From positions 11,160,001 to 11,224,000 of the forward strand of contig JAITYX010000007.1 in the NCBI GenBank assembly GCA_021018815.1: 64,000 nucleotides of DNA, read 5' to 3'. This DNA comes from Talinum fruticosum. Taxonomy: Eukaryota > Streptophyta > Magnoliopsida > Caryophyllales > Talinaceae. The position numbers were made by a program, and so were the translations under genes. Shown here in pieces: positions 1 through 10,379 of the stretch; positions within the stretch are counted from its first letter, which is position 1, and each line of letters opens with the position of its first letter. Below the pieces are notes generated by a model. That model was not told the DNA's origin. It searched no databases and was given only the letters and a program-made list of their open reading frames with translations.

Positions 1-3000
1 CCCAAAAGTGTGTTAGCCAATCACCGCATTGTTAGTTTCTTTAAAAATATCATTAATGTTGCAACTTGTGAAATTTCTCATAAGACGAACGATTTCTTGA
101 ATAATGAAATCAACTTGCCATGGTGGCTAAGTAATTCCTTTGACTACATCGACGATAATTTTATTGTCTCCTTCTATTTCAAGTCTCCGAACTCTAGCTT
201 GAAGAGCTTCTCGTATATCAAACCCGAGTGCACTAGTTTAAGCAAATATAATAGAAGTATGTCCCAAATCTGCTGCTCCTACCCTCAACATGTCTGCCTT
301 CCTCATTCTATACAATAAATTCCATAGTCGCCTTACTATTAATGACTCGATCCGTCAAAGTTGAACTTTATCCATCCTTGTTTTGTCACGTAATGGTTAT
401 TTGTAGCGTAGGGGTCTTGAGGTGAATTTCTCGTTCTTGAAATCCATTCTCCAAATGCCCTTTTTGCCCTAATAATGGTTTTGATGTGGTTAAACTCTTC
501 ATTGTTGAAAATAAGGGCATTTCTCTCTTTCCGAATGCTCCATATCAAAAAAGAACCCCATGTAGTTGATATGGTTGGAGTGAAGATCTCACTGCTCGGA
601 GAATAGCTTTACCATCGAAGGTGAGAGAGATGAAGTTGATATGGTGAATTCAATTATGATCTTTAGTTGTAGCCCACACTCGGATATGTATGTGGGCAAA
701 GGAAAAATAGGTGGTTTTTCATTTCGTCATGAGAGTTACAAATTTTATGGATGGGATCAATCTGAATTCCTCGGTTAACTAACCTCTTCCTTAGTGCAAT
801 TCCCTCATGAACAAATTGTCACATGAAGATTTTAATCTTTGGTGGGATGCAGGTTTTTCAAATCCAATGATCACTCCATCTATCATGGTCAAGATTATTT
901 TGTGCCAATCTAGTAGTCTGTTTTTGTAGAGAACAACCTATTAGCCGATAGGCCCTAGCATCTTTCATCCGCAATGGGGAAGACCGGTAATGGTAAACTT
1001 CTAATAGCATCCACCATAGTTGGTGTAAAATGGCATTCAACTTAAGGATGTTCCAGTTGTGCTCATTAGTAATAAAATTGCTAAATTTGGTTTGTAAATC
1101 AAGAGTGGTAGAATCATACCTCGTAGCATGGACTAAACTTTGGTTAAGGCACCACATGTCGGTTCGTAAGAAAATATCTTTTCTATTTCAAATTTTTTAT
1201 ATGATACCCTGATTAAATAACGCAAAATACTTAGACAAAAACTTCCAAACCCAATAATATGTGTTTCTTGGTTTTCTTGAGAAAAGATTCCCTTGGCATA
1301 GCATATTTCGCTATCATGTGCTGAGACCACGAATTTTCTAGTTCTTTGAGTAATTTTCAAATAAGTTTGCACTCGAAAATCAGTATTAATGTCTATGTTT
1401 TAAGAAGGCCTAACCCTCCCTTTTCTTTTGGTTGGAAAATGCGATCCCGGAGTATTAAAGGCATACCTTTTTGCTATATGCTTTCCGGACAATTTTTCTA
1501 TTAATTCTGTCAGCGAAAGGGTCGTCTATTTTGGGAGTTTAAAACATTGCATAGAATGAGTTGGTAGATATTCGAGATTAGATTGGATTATAACTACTCT
1601 GCCAGCTTTTGAAAGAGAACTAGTCTTCCAACAAGTGAGGTTTACGTTAACATTATTAATAATTGGTGAAAACAATATAATCTTCTTTTTTTTTCTTGGA
1701 TTGCAGAACAACACAAATACTTTCCCAATGATTTAACAATACGAATATAGAAAATAGCGAAGCTATTTCCTTATCCCTTCTATTGGCATTGGGAGAGAAA
1801 ATCATGGACGATTTGTGCAAAATAATTAATTGTCCGGAAGACGCACAAAAATCGTCCATGATTTTCTTAAGAAGACAAAAAGATTGTGCCTTTGCTTTAT
1901 AAAAAGCAAGCTATCATCAGCAAATAAAAAGCCGAGATAGAACTACTCTTAGCACAAATTTTAATGCTCAACCCACTTTTCTTGTTAACTCCTCTTTGAA
2001 TAAGTTTGGACGTTAGAGTTTCCATGCAAATAAGGAATAGATAAGCTGAAAGTGGGTCACCTTGTCTAAATCCTCTAGACAGTTTAAAAAAGATAGTTGG
2101 TTGGTCATTCACAAGGATAGAATACGAAACAAGTAGAAATACATTCTCTAATCTACATGTTCTATTTACGAGGAAACCTCATTTCATTCGTGTAATCGAG
2201 AAGAAAATCCCATTAGACTCTATCGGATGCTTTCTCCATATCTAATTTAAAAGCTACCCATGTTGTTTTGCTCTTCTCATTTTTAAACTTGTTCATAATT
2301 TAATGAGCAAGTAAAATATTACCCTCGAATTTATCTCCCGGCACAAAAACACTTTGGAACAGGGGATATTATGTCTGTTAAGGTATGGTCTAAGACGATT
2401 TGATAAAATTTTTATTATAATTTTATATACCGTATTACACAAGCTAATGGATCTAAAGTGATTCGTCACACTTGGGTCATCAATCTTCAGAATCAAAGTT
2501 ATGAAGGTATGGTTAATCTCTTTGAGAACTTTTCCATTCTCATGGAATTCGTTAATCATTCCGGTTAAATCAGCTCATACAATATCCCAAAACTTCTCAA
2601 AGAAGCTTGGCCCAAACCCATTTGGTCCAGGAGCTTTCGAGACTTCCATTTGGAAGACTGCAGCTTTAATTTCATCAACTGAAAATTTTTGAACAAGACT
2701 AGCCCTCTGTTGGTCATTCGGTTTCGCATGGAAAAAAACGATGATCCGATTCGATTAGAGTTTTTTGTGAATCGCTTGCAAAATCATTAACAAAGATGTC
2801 ATTAATGATTTGCATATCGTCAATCCATACCCTCGAGGAATCCTTCGATCCGGTGATTACCTTTTCCCTCTTTCGAGCTTTTGTACTATTCCGAAAGAAT
2901 ATGATATTTCTATCACCTTCGGTAAGCCATTGTTTCGGCTAGTTTCCCTATCATTGATTAAAAATTAATAACTTTTCTCGTTGCTTAACAAGACAATAAA

Positions 3001-3660
3001 ACCAATAATTAAGTCTTGAACTTTGTGGATCGGATAATAGCCTAGTTTCACACACTGTAATCTTTCCGTATTCTTTTCCATGTTGTCTTTGAAGTTATTA
3101 TTCGAACTTCTATTCCATTCTTTCGGTTCGAGACTTGATTATTTTTAGTTTTGCCACTATGTGAAAGAGGGTTGTACCCCTACCATCGTTATGCCACTCC
3201 TTCCGGACAATCCATCATAGTTACTCTAGTAGAGTTGAAATTTAAAACCCCTATTCTTTAGAGAGGTCCTTCTAGGATTTGTATCTAACAAGTATATAAA
3301 ATGATCCGAGAACGAGAAAGGGCCATGACTCATCTTAGCCGATGGGTACAAATTAGCCCAAACTTTTCTAGCGATTGCCCTATCTAATTGTTCATAAACG
3401 TTAATCCCTCTAATACATTTTTCTAAGTGAAAATTCTACCGAGATGAGCAATAATTGCTCCGTCAATAGCTTCAAGGAATCTATTCAAACGGCTCGTTTT
3501 ATCAGCCACGAGAGTGATACATCCCCGTTTCTCATTCCGGTTAGCTAACTCATTAAAATCACCTATAATAAATCATGGATAACGGAAAACCACATTAAAC
3601 AGCGGTAGTTTATTCCAAAATGCTGATTTATCCCCTTCTTGAGCTGGCCCATAGTCCCCT
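1..3660 (-). mobile_element. Degenerate LINE (L1-like non-LTR retrotransposon), truncated by the window edge
   Basis: Read on the minus strand, this holds the parts of a plant L1-like ORF2 in order. An endonuclease lies around 3650-2760 (GDFNELANRNEKRG near 3545-3590). The reverse transcriptase lies around 2690-1300, with ITLILK, FRQGDPLSAYLFLICME at 2030-2090 and the catalytic FADDSLLF at about 1900-1930. A C-terminal region follows (MIWSIRKERNALIF at 548-500), then an RNase H domain (GWIKFNFDGSS at 370-405; LEIEGDNKIIVDVVKG at about 150-210). Many stops and frameshifts separate these blocks, so the copy is dead. Its 3' end lies beyond position 1 and no target duplication can be seen. The order EN-RT-RNase H excludes an LTR element. 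Confidence 0.9.
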
Positions 3661-4133
3661 TTCTATCGCTAATTTTATTATCCTGATAATTTAAAGGGCA
3701 ATATTTTTCACCACTTTTTTCCAACTTAATATATCTTTTAGTGAATGCATATCTAGTTATAGAAAATATATGATTGGTATGAAGTCTGTATCATATTATA
3801 GAAAATATGAAAAATTGTTACTTTTTATTAAAGAACAAATGACAACGGGTTTGGTCAATCAATCATGCAATTCCTAGTAGGTAGCTCATCTCATTGCCAA
3901 TAGTTTACTAGTTAGAAAGATAAAACATTGTCTTCATTGGATAATAGAAAAATAATAGTTGGATTATTAGGAGATATAAAACAGGATTTGTCGGCTATAT
4001 TTTTTCATGGAGACTAAAGAGTACACCAAAGCTTAAAAAAAGTATTTTCGACAACGTATATAATATGTGACATAGTGAATATCATTAAATTAAACTATTT
4101 GTCGAAGCGGTCGGTGGCTCGATGACCACTAAT
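3661..4133. other. AT-rich spacer, no gene seen
   Basis: The reading frames are short and show no recognisable family. This is probably old intergenic sequence between the LINE 5' remnant and the hAT-type MITE. Confidence 0.5.
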
Positions 4134-4651
4134 TAGAGATGGGAAAAGCTGACTTGACACGATTACCGATATGAACCCGACACGAAAATAAGCGAGTTTG
4201 GGTAGAAATTTTCAACCCGTTTAATTAATTGAGTTGACACGATTAAACCATTTAATTATATGGGTTAGATTAAGTTTGAGATTTTCAACACGAAAAATAA
4301 CCTATTTAACCTCGTTTAATATTTGGTGTGCATGGACATGGATGTTTAAGAACTTAGACTTTGATTTATGGTTTCGTATTTTGGTTTATAATTGTTGAAA
4401 ACTTAGTTTCAATACATGCAATGTTTTATGTTATTACAAGTTGTGTATGTTTAATTAGTTAAATTAAAAAGTATGTTAAATGGATAGGCAAGTTAAATCA
4501 AATCAACCCGTTTATAAAATAGGTCGGGATCGGGTTGGTCATTCTCAACCCGTTTATTAAACGAGTCGGATTCGGGTCGCGGGTGTTTCAACCTCGTTTA
4601 AGTTCGACACGAACATAAACTCGACCCGACCCGACCTATTTCCCAACTCTA
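4134..4651. mobile_element. hAT-type MITE with 8 bp target duplication
   Basis: The left end TAGAGATGGGAAA and the reverse complement of the right end, TAGAGTTGGGAAA, form terminal inverted repeats. They are flanked by CCACTAAT (4126-4133) and CCACTAAC (4652-4659), an 8 bp duplication with one mismatch. The interior is full of GACCCGAC/CGGGTTG-type motifs in both orientations, a composition often seen in short plant hAT derivatives. There is no coding capacity. Confidence 0.8.
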
Positions 4652-5640
4652 CCACTAACCCTATACTCTCCCTCCCTTCTAGGTTTGAATATGGGGCGAA
4701 CAATTTTCTTACTTTAAGTAAATTGTTGGGAAGGGGGACTAGATGTAGGCTTTCACACCTCACCCCAACCCAATATAACCCATTGAATCTCTATGAGATA
4801 GGGGCTTAATTAGAATGGGTGTGCTTACTGATCTAAATCATAAGTTAAGTCAACTTAAATTTGTATAGAGAAGACGTGTATAAACCACTCTTATAATATG
4901 TTATGTTGTTAAAAATAACTCATTGTAAAATAATCTACGCCAAACATAGTAGGCATGATATTAATATTCAATCATTCTTATATTAGCTTCTCCACCCCCC
5001 CACCAAAACACGCACCAATGGTGTGTTTGGGATTTAAGGCAAAAAGGGCGACACGAGGAAATGTTATTTACGTTAAACACACACTACTTAAGAATTAGCG
5101 ATTAAATGAACATATTATAGGGAAAGTTTTATAATTAATTTACCCACATTTTTCTCTATTTTCTTTACTAAAATACTCAAACAAGATAAATATAAATCCA
5201 TAGTCCAAAGTTTGATGGCCATAACTAAATAAATACGATACACACATATCAATTATTATAGAAAGCTAAATTTAAACTCGTCGAGGATCCAATAATAGGG
5301 CATCAAACTTTAAAAGAAATTTAAAAGAAATTTTTGGGTAAAATTATTTCACATATGAAGTTAATTTCATTATCATATAAACTAAACTCAAATTACATAC
5401 TCATTCTATTATAATATAATTGTGGTTTGATAAAATATGAATTTTAAGAAAGTCAATCAACAATATATGAATTATCTAATGTACCCTAATTATTTCATAT
5501 TATTTCATATTATATTTTATTATCATAAGAGCATTTAAGAAAAACCCTAATTTTATATATACTAAATAGAAACGAAACAAATAATTTGAAAAATATAAAA
5601 AAGAAATAATAAGTGAATAATACGGGATTGATTATGTATA
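4652..5640. other. AT-rich spacer, no gene seen
   Basis: No coding frame, RNA gene or clear repeat was recognised. Composition is strongly AT-rich up to the promoter of the snoRNA cluster. Confidence 0.5.
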
Positions 5641-5900
5641 TCTGTATTGGGCTAAAAGTTTAGACAATCCATAAAAAAATGAGCTTGACTGGTTTAATTG
5701 GGCCCAATCCACGTTGAGACTTGTGATAGATAGAGATGGTTTGGCCTCAGAAAATGTTTTTTTGTCATGATTAGACCTAAAAATTCGCCTCCTTCGACCC
5801 ATTGGAAACCCTAATTCTTCTCAATTTATATGCAATCGCACGACCTATTTTGTCGTCTCTCTCTCCCTCCCTCTCTCTCTCTCGTTTGAGCAGCTGAGCG
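5640..5900 (+). promoter_or_regulatory. Promoter of the snoRNA cluster (site II elements plus telo-box)
   Basis: Visible elements are TGGGCT at 5648-5653, a palindromic GGGCCC at 5700-5705, a telo-box AAACCCTAA at 5806-5814, a TATA-like TTTATA at 5825-5830 and a CT-rich leader at 5857-5883. Site II (TGGGCY) with a telo-box is the known signature of plant ribosomal protein, ribosome-biogenesis and snoRNA promoters. No protein frame follows, which fits a non-coding polycistronic snoRNA precursor. Confidence 0.7.
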
Positions 5901-5965
5901 TGAGTTTGTGTAACTTCATCTCTCTCTCTCTTCATAGGGTTTTTTTGGGGTGATCTTGTGGTGAA

Positions 5966-6023
5966 GAACTGCCTCTAGCTGGAGATATACGGTGATAATG
6001 GAGATCGTATATCCTCGCAGTTC
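5966..6023 (+). other. Imperfect hairpin in the snoRNA precursor leader
   Basis: The arms GAACTGC (5966-5972) and GCAGTTC (6017-6023) pair, as do GATATACG-type segments inside them, around a loop of about 15 bases. It may be a processing signal or a structured leader. It lacks C/D boxes and I could not place an H/ACA box. Confidence 0.35.
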
Positions 6024-6191
6024 GTCGTGAAAAAATTGGGGGAGGGGGTGGATTTCAGATGGCAGGAATTGAGTCACCGCCTCTCTGTTATCTTCCACAG
6101 GCGTCGTGAATAACACTTTGCCGCATTCCTCTCTCTCTCTCTCTTAGGTTTATTGATTTGATTTTTTCACTTGAGAAAAGATTAGTTTCGG

Positions 6192-6282
6192 AAGAGTCCT
6201 GTGATGGGCATACAATCTTTGAGACCTGAGATTTGTCAATCTTTGATGACAATTCACAAGCATTTTTTCCTGAGGACTCTTT
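6192..6282 (+). ncRNA. Box C/D snoRNA (18S rRNA methylation guide)
   Basis: A 9 bp terminal stem pairs AAGAGTCCT (6192-6200) with AGGACTCTT (6273-6281). Next to it is box C GTGATGG (6201-6207, last base variant). Then come D' CTGA (6226-6229), C' TTGATGA (6243-6249) and box D CTGA (6270-6273). The stretch just upstream of D', AATCTTTGAGAC, is the perfect 12-base antisense of GTCTCAAAGATT near the 5' end of 18S rRNA. By the D+5 rule the modified base is the C of GTCTC, about C38 in plant numbering. I recall snoR66 being assigned to this site but cannot confirm the name. It is the first member of a four-snoRNA cluster. Confidence 0.82.
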
Positions 6283-6336
6283 TCAGTCTTTTCCAACAAA
6301 AACAAAAACAAAATCAGTTAGATTATTTTTCTGTAA

Positions 6337-6415
6337 TTTGAATGATGAATGTGCACTGGGCTCTGATGATTTTGATGCATAATTGCCAGCCTAGAAAGCT
6401 ATTACTGATCAATCT
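6337..6415 (+). ncRNA. Box C/D snoRNA (probable 25S rRNA guide)
   Basis: Box C is ATGATGA (6342-6348), D' CTGA (6363-6366), C' TTGATGC (6372-6378, variant) and box D CTGA (6405-6408). A short TTGA/TCAA stem closes the ends. The bases upstream of D' contain GCACTGGGC, antisense to GCCCAGTGC of 25S rRNA (9 bp), which would place a methyl group on a C of the CCC. The stem and guide are weaker than in its neighbours, but position and spacing inside the cluster support it. Confidence 0.65.
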
Positions 6416-6474
6416 TAAATTAATTTTTTTATTTTGAATTAAAATCTTTTTCGTTTTCGATTACTTAGAGGGTT

Positions 6475-6555
6475 TGAGGGTCCAATGATGGTTGAATCAT
6501 CAGAACTGATTTATTCTTGATGAAAATTTCTTCTAATTATCAACTGAGGATTCCT
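6475..6555 (+). ncRNA. Box C/D snoRNA, target not identified
   Basis: Box C is ATGATGG (6485-6491), D' CTGA (6506-6509), C' TTGATGA (6517-6523) and D CTGA (6544-6547). The terminal stem pairs GGGTCC with GGATTCC, including G-U pairs. Neither antisense stretch (GAATCATCAGAA before D', or CTAATTATCAA before D) matches an rRNA segment I can recall with confidence, so it is left as an orphan candidate. Confidence 0.55.
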
Positions 6556-6640
6556 AATTTTGAGGTTTTTATGATTTTTGTATACAGCTTTTGCTGACAT
6601 TTTTATTGTCTTTGTTGAATTAAATGATTTGGCGAGTAAA

Positions 6641-6739
6641 AGATTTCTCCGTGATGATGAATTAATGATGACGAGTCCGATTAATTTCCATTCTATAAAA
6701 TCGTGACGACAAATCGAGGCATTTGTCTGAGAGAAATCT
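6641..6739 (+). ncRNA. U15: Box C/D snoRNA U15
   Basis: A perfect 9 bp terminal stem pairs AGATTTCTC (6641-6649) with GAGAAATCT (6731-6739). Candidate C boxes are GTGATGA (6651-6657) and ATGATGA (6665-6671). C' is GTGACGA (6703-6709) and box D is CTGA (6727-6730). The guide before D, CGAGGCATTTG, is antisense to CAAATGCCTCG in the conserved 25S/28S segment methylated under U15 guidance. The flanking blocks GATGATGACGAGTC and GAGGCATTTGTCTGAGA match the ends of vertebrate U15 as I remember it. Length is normal for a plant U15. It is the 3'-most member of the cluster. Confidence 0.87.
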
Positions 6740-6939
6740 ATCTACTAGTAGTATTTGTTTCACTTTTTTCTTTTTTTTTTTTTGGAAAAATTATTCTCTT
6801 TCTATGTTTTTAATTTTTTTAAAAAATTTTTGGTGAGTATTTTGTATTTTTAATTCTTTGGAGTTTTTTATTTTAAAAATAAAAGTTATTATAAGAATAA
6901 TATTTCATAATAAAAAGTTAGTAATTTGTGTAAATGAAG

Positions 6940-7060
6940 GATTAATTAAAACTACTAAAATAATTATAAATGGATGGATAAATGAACGATGATAACTAAA
7001 ACTACTAAAATAATTATAAATGGATAACTAAAACTACTAGAACAATTATAAATGGCGTCC
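6940..7060. repeat. Short tandem repeat, AAAACTACTAAAATAATTAT-type unit
   Basis: About three head-to-tail copies of a unit containing ACTAAAACTACTA followed by ATAATTATAAATGGA, with small gaps and substitutions. It lies just downstream of the snoRNA cluster. Confidence 0.75.
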
Positions 7061-7148
7061 TGAGTCTTGACTAAAACAAGAAAAAAGAGTTAATATTTGT
7101 TGATGTCATGGCTAGCAAACATTGTTGGTCTCTTGGCAGGGGTAGAAT

Positions 7149-7762
7149 CGCTTATAAAAATTGAAATATTCAAATATATTGATGAGACAATATACAATAT
7201 CATGATCATATTTATGAGAAATTTTATACTCACTTAAATACTTTCTTTCGGAGTTGTTGTCATCGTCATGACATAATAATGATATGAAATATGAAAAAAA
7301 GAAAAGAAAAGATCATAATTCAGTAGTATAAAAGATATAATAGATTCTAACTAAAAACAATATGAAAATTGAGCTAAAATAAATAATTTTTATGCACAAA
7401 GAGATTCCATCCCAACAATGGCTTAATTAATATGTAGAGAGTAAGAGATGACTATGATTATACTAATATATTTAAAGGGAGAACTAATTTAAAGTAAAAG
7501 AATTAATTTGGAAGGAAAATGGAATCTAAGAGTTAATTAGAGGGAAAAATTATCTATGTTATATATTTGTTAGGGAAGAAATTTTTTAATTTTTTTTTAT
7601 CAAGGACTAATTTTTAAGTTAGATTTACTTTTGTTTGAATGATAATTTTAAATTTGATAATTGCATATTTATTATTAGCCATATAATATTTTCAACGGTT
7701 AGTTTTTTATAAGCAAATATTTATAATAATATTTAGTAAAAGTGTACTAAATAAATACTTAG

Positions 7763-7793
<31 letters not shown>
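7149..7793 (+). repeat. Dispersed AT-rich repeat, copy A (ends in TA microsatellite)
   Basis: The stretch from CTTATAAAAATTGAAATATT to the (TA)n tract at 7767-7793 recurs in reverse orientation at 51900-52572. Shared blocks include TTGATGAGACAATATACAA, CATGATCATATTTATGA, GAGTAAGAGATGA and ACTAATATATTTAA. Both copies end in a TA microsatellite on the same side, and similarity stops abruptly at the other side. No terminal inverted repeats or coding frame were found, so the family is unclassified. Confidence 0.75.
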
Positions 7794-7796
<3 letters not shown>

Positions 7797-9690
7797 TTTC
7801 ATAAATTATTTAGACTGAATTTAATGTGGTGTAAGTAATAATTTTTTTAAAAATATTTCAATTATAGTATTAGATTAGATTTAAAGGAAATATATTCACT
7901 AATGTTTTTTATTTTATTATTAATTTTTTTCCTTATAAAATAATAAAAAATAAAAATAAAAAATAATTAATTATAGAAATAAAATTAATCAATCCTGTTG
8001 CTAACTTTAATATTATAACATTACTTTCCTCACATGTATTTACTTCCTCATCGCAAAACAAGAGGAAGATTGAAATATTATTTTTTTAAAAAAGCTTCAA
8101 ACAAATAGAGCGGTAAGAATGTATGGAAGTTGATTATCATCAATCTTGAACCCAAATTTGTCCATGAGCCCCAAAAGTCAATTGGTCAATGTGCAGCATT
8201 TATATGCTGGAAAAAAAGACAGTATACTATTCATTCATCTTCTTAGTCTTGAGGCACTTGTATTTTGTACATCAGTAGTAAGGGTTATAGTCATTAATAT
8301 TGTAACGTAATTTTCGAGACATATTCAGTATAGTTCTATGTCTAGGGGTTTATCGGCATATACTAGACGTTACAAGCTTTTCTTTTAATTTTTATTTTTA
8401 ATTTTTAATTTTTTAAATGTTAAAATAATACGAACTAATATAATAGTAATCATATTCGGTACGTTTTGTTCCAATGGTAAAAGAGTATAATAGTTGATAT
8501 GATATTTATTATTTTGATAAGAGATCATTTTAAGAGGCACCAAGGGCGAGGAGTAAAAGAGACTATAATATATGAGATAAACGAGGATAACTATTTATTT
8601 GGATGTTTTATAGTAAGAGTGAAAGAAAGTAAGTAAAAATGAATTATAAGTTAATAATAGTTAGTAATATATTTAAGAAAAATATATGTCAAAGGTGTTG
8701 TATAAAATCATTAGATAATATTTTAATAAAAATTGGTAGTTTAATTAATTTTTATCCAAAAAATTTGTGGTCTATTCTTCGTCACACCTAAAATTAAAGC
8801 CTAAAAATGTGAGTAAAAAAGGCTAGAAAGGAATAAGAATGACCTTTCCACACTCTTTGCTTCGATGAAAATTCCCTAATTATACTAAGGAGCCCGTGGA
8901 CGGTGAAAAAAAAAGAAAAAGAAAAGTAAGGAGCCCGTAGACTATTTTGTAATTGGTAGCTCAAGCCTCCACAGCCCAAGGGCCTTATGAAAACCCTACA
9001 TGATATTATGACAATAGTTAATCCAGGCCCAAAAGGCCCAATAAAGTACAATATTTATCTCGTTGCTGAACTATCTTTGATGATTTGAACGTGCTGCCTT
9101 ACCTATTTTTGGGAATCAATCTTTCTTTTGGCAGATATATTTATAAAGGTATGATTGTTTATATTTGGATCTTTTCAGGATCTTCTCAGATCCCGTTTAT
9201 GAGAGACTCACATTGAGAGTTGTACTACTTTACCTGTTGTTTGTGGAGTTCTATACAAGTCAACTATTAATGACTAGTTTGAACACCAAGAACAAGCCGA
9301 CCACTAGTTTCTTTGCTTAAGAATAGTCTTAGGAGAAAAAGGGTAATAATTTTATTTCGTTAACAAGTTTAGGCATAAAGTTTCCAAATTTTTCACAAGA
9401 GTTTTTAACTTATATGTGAATCTTGATAACGAATTCAAAATTAAGCTTCCAAGCATCAATCACACAAGCCTCTCTACGCAAGATTTCAAGCCACTGGTTA
9501 AAAACATCTTAGGCTTGAAGCCGTCTCTAGTCACATTCGAATATGCCTCAATTTACATAAAATTGTATATTTAGATCTTCCTGAACTCGATCTTGGTGAC
9601 ACTTCACAGTTCTTCCATCATATAAGGATATTTACAGTTCCATTAAAGAGTTCAACCTTTTCCAAATGCACCAGCTGGGGCCGGGGGTGT
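7794..9690. other. AT-rich intergenic region, no gene seen
   Basis: No supported reading frame, RNA or full repeat. Frames are short and composition is AT-rich up to about 8900, becoming more balanced toward the next gene. Confidence 0.5.
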
Positions 9691-9777
9691 TCAAGCCAAA
9701 ACCTTACGAACGGTCATCAATGCAGCTTTCCACTTCTCATCAGAGTGTACAAGCAACCTCCTGAATAATGATTTATG
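9691..9777 (-). other. Coding-like 28-codon segment, possible 3' exon
   Basis: On the minus strand an open segment reads HKSLFRRLLVHSDEKWKAAL and continues MTVRKVLA to a stop at 9691-9693. The residue mix (amphipathic, Lys/Arg/Trp) looks like real protein. A possible splice acceptor TTATTCAG precedes GAGGTTGC. It could be a last exon of the Lys-rich gene at 10380-11435 in an alternative transcript, or the end of an unseen gene. I do not recognise the family. Confidence 0.3.
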
Positions 9778-10379
9778 GCAGGAAAAAAAAATCCATGGAT
9801 TTACTAGGCAGATCAGGCTCCGGAATGAACACTGGTGATATGTATCTCTGATATCTGATGTCTGACCAAATTATGCAGGAAATTTCCGTACATCAGAATC
9901 AAAGCACAAGGGTAGATAACCTTGAGGCAAAAACATTGTCTTGGCTAGTGCAAATCATCTGCTATCTTCCAACTCCTAACTAGGAGTATAGTTTGCTCCA
10001 AATTCAATCATCTGGCTGTTTCAACACCCCCTCCCCCGGCAACAACAAAAAAGAAAAGTATCTCAGTTGGCAATAGGACGAATATGATCCTGGAAATACA
10101 TGGTACAATTCAAGTTAATTTAGGATCTTTTACATGCAAAAACATATATGGTTAGAAGACTTATGTGGTACATACACAAGATCCCGAAATACAAGAGGCA
10201 AAAGAATTGCAAAGTTTTAAATGACTCAGCCTCCATATATCATGAGAAATATTTTCCATTACATTCTACAAAATCCATCACTCCAGTCAATTGCCTACAG
10301 GTGACCCCTTGACATGGATATCAAAATTGTGACTAATACAAAATGTAGCGCCATAACGAGTATCACAAATCATTGTGGA

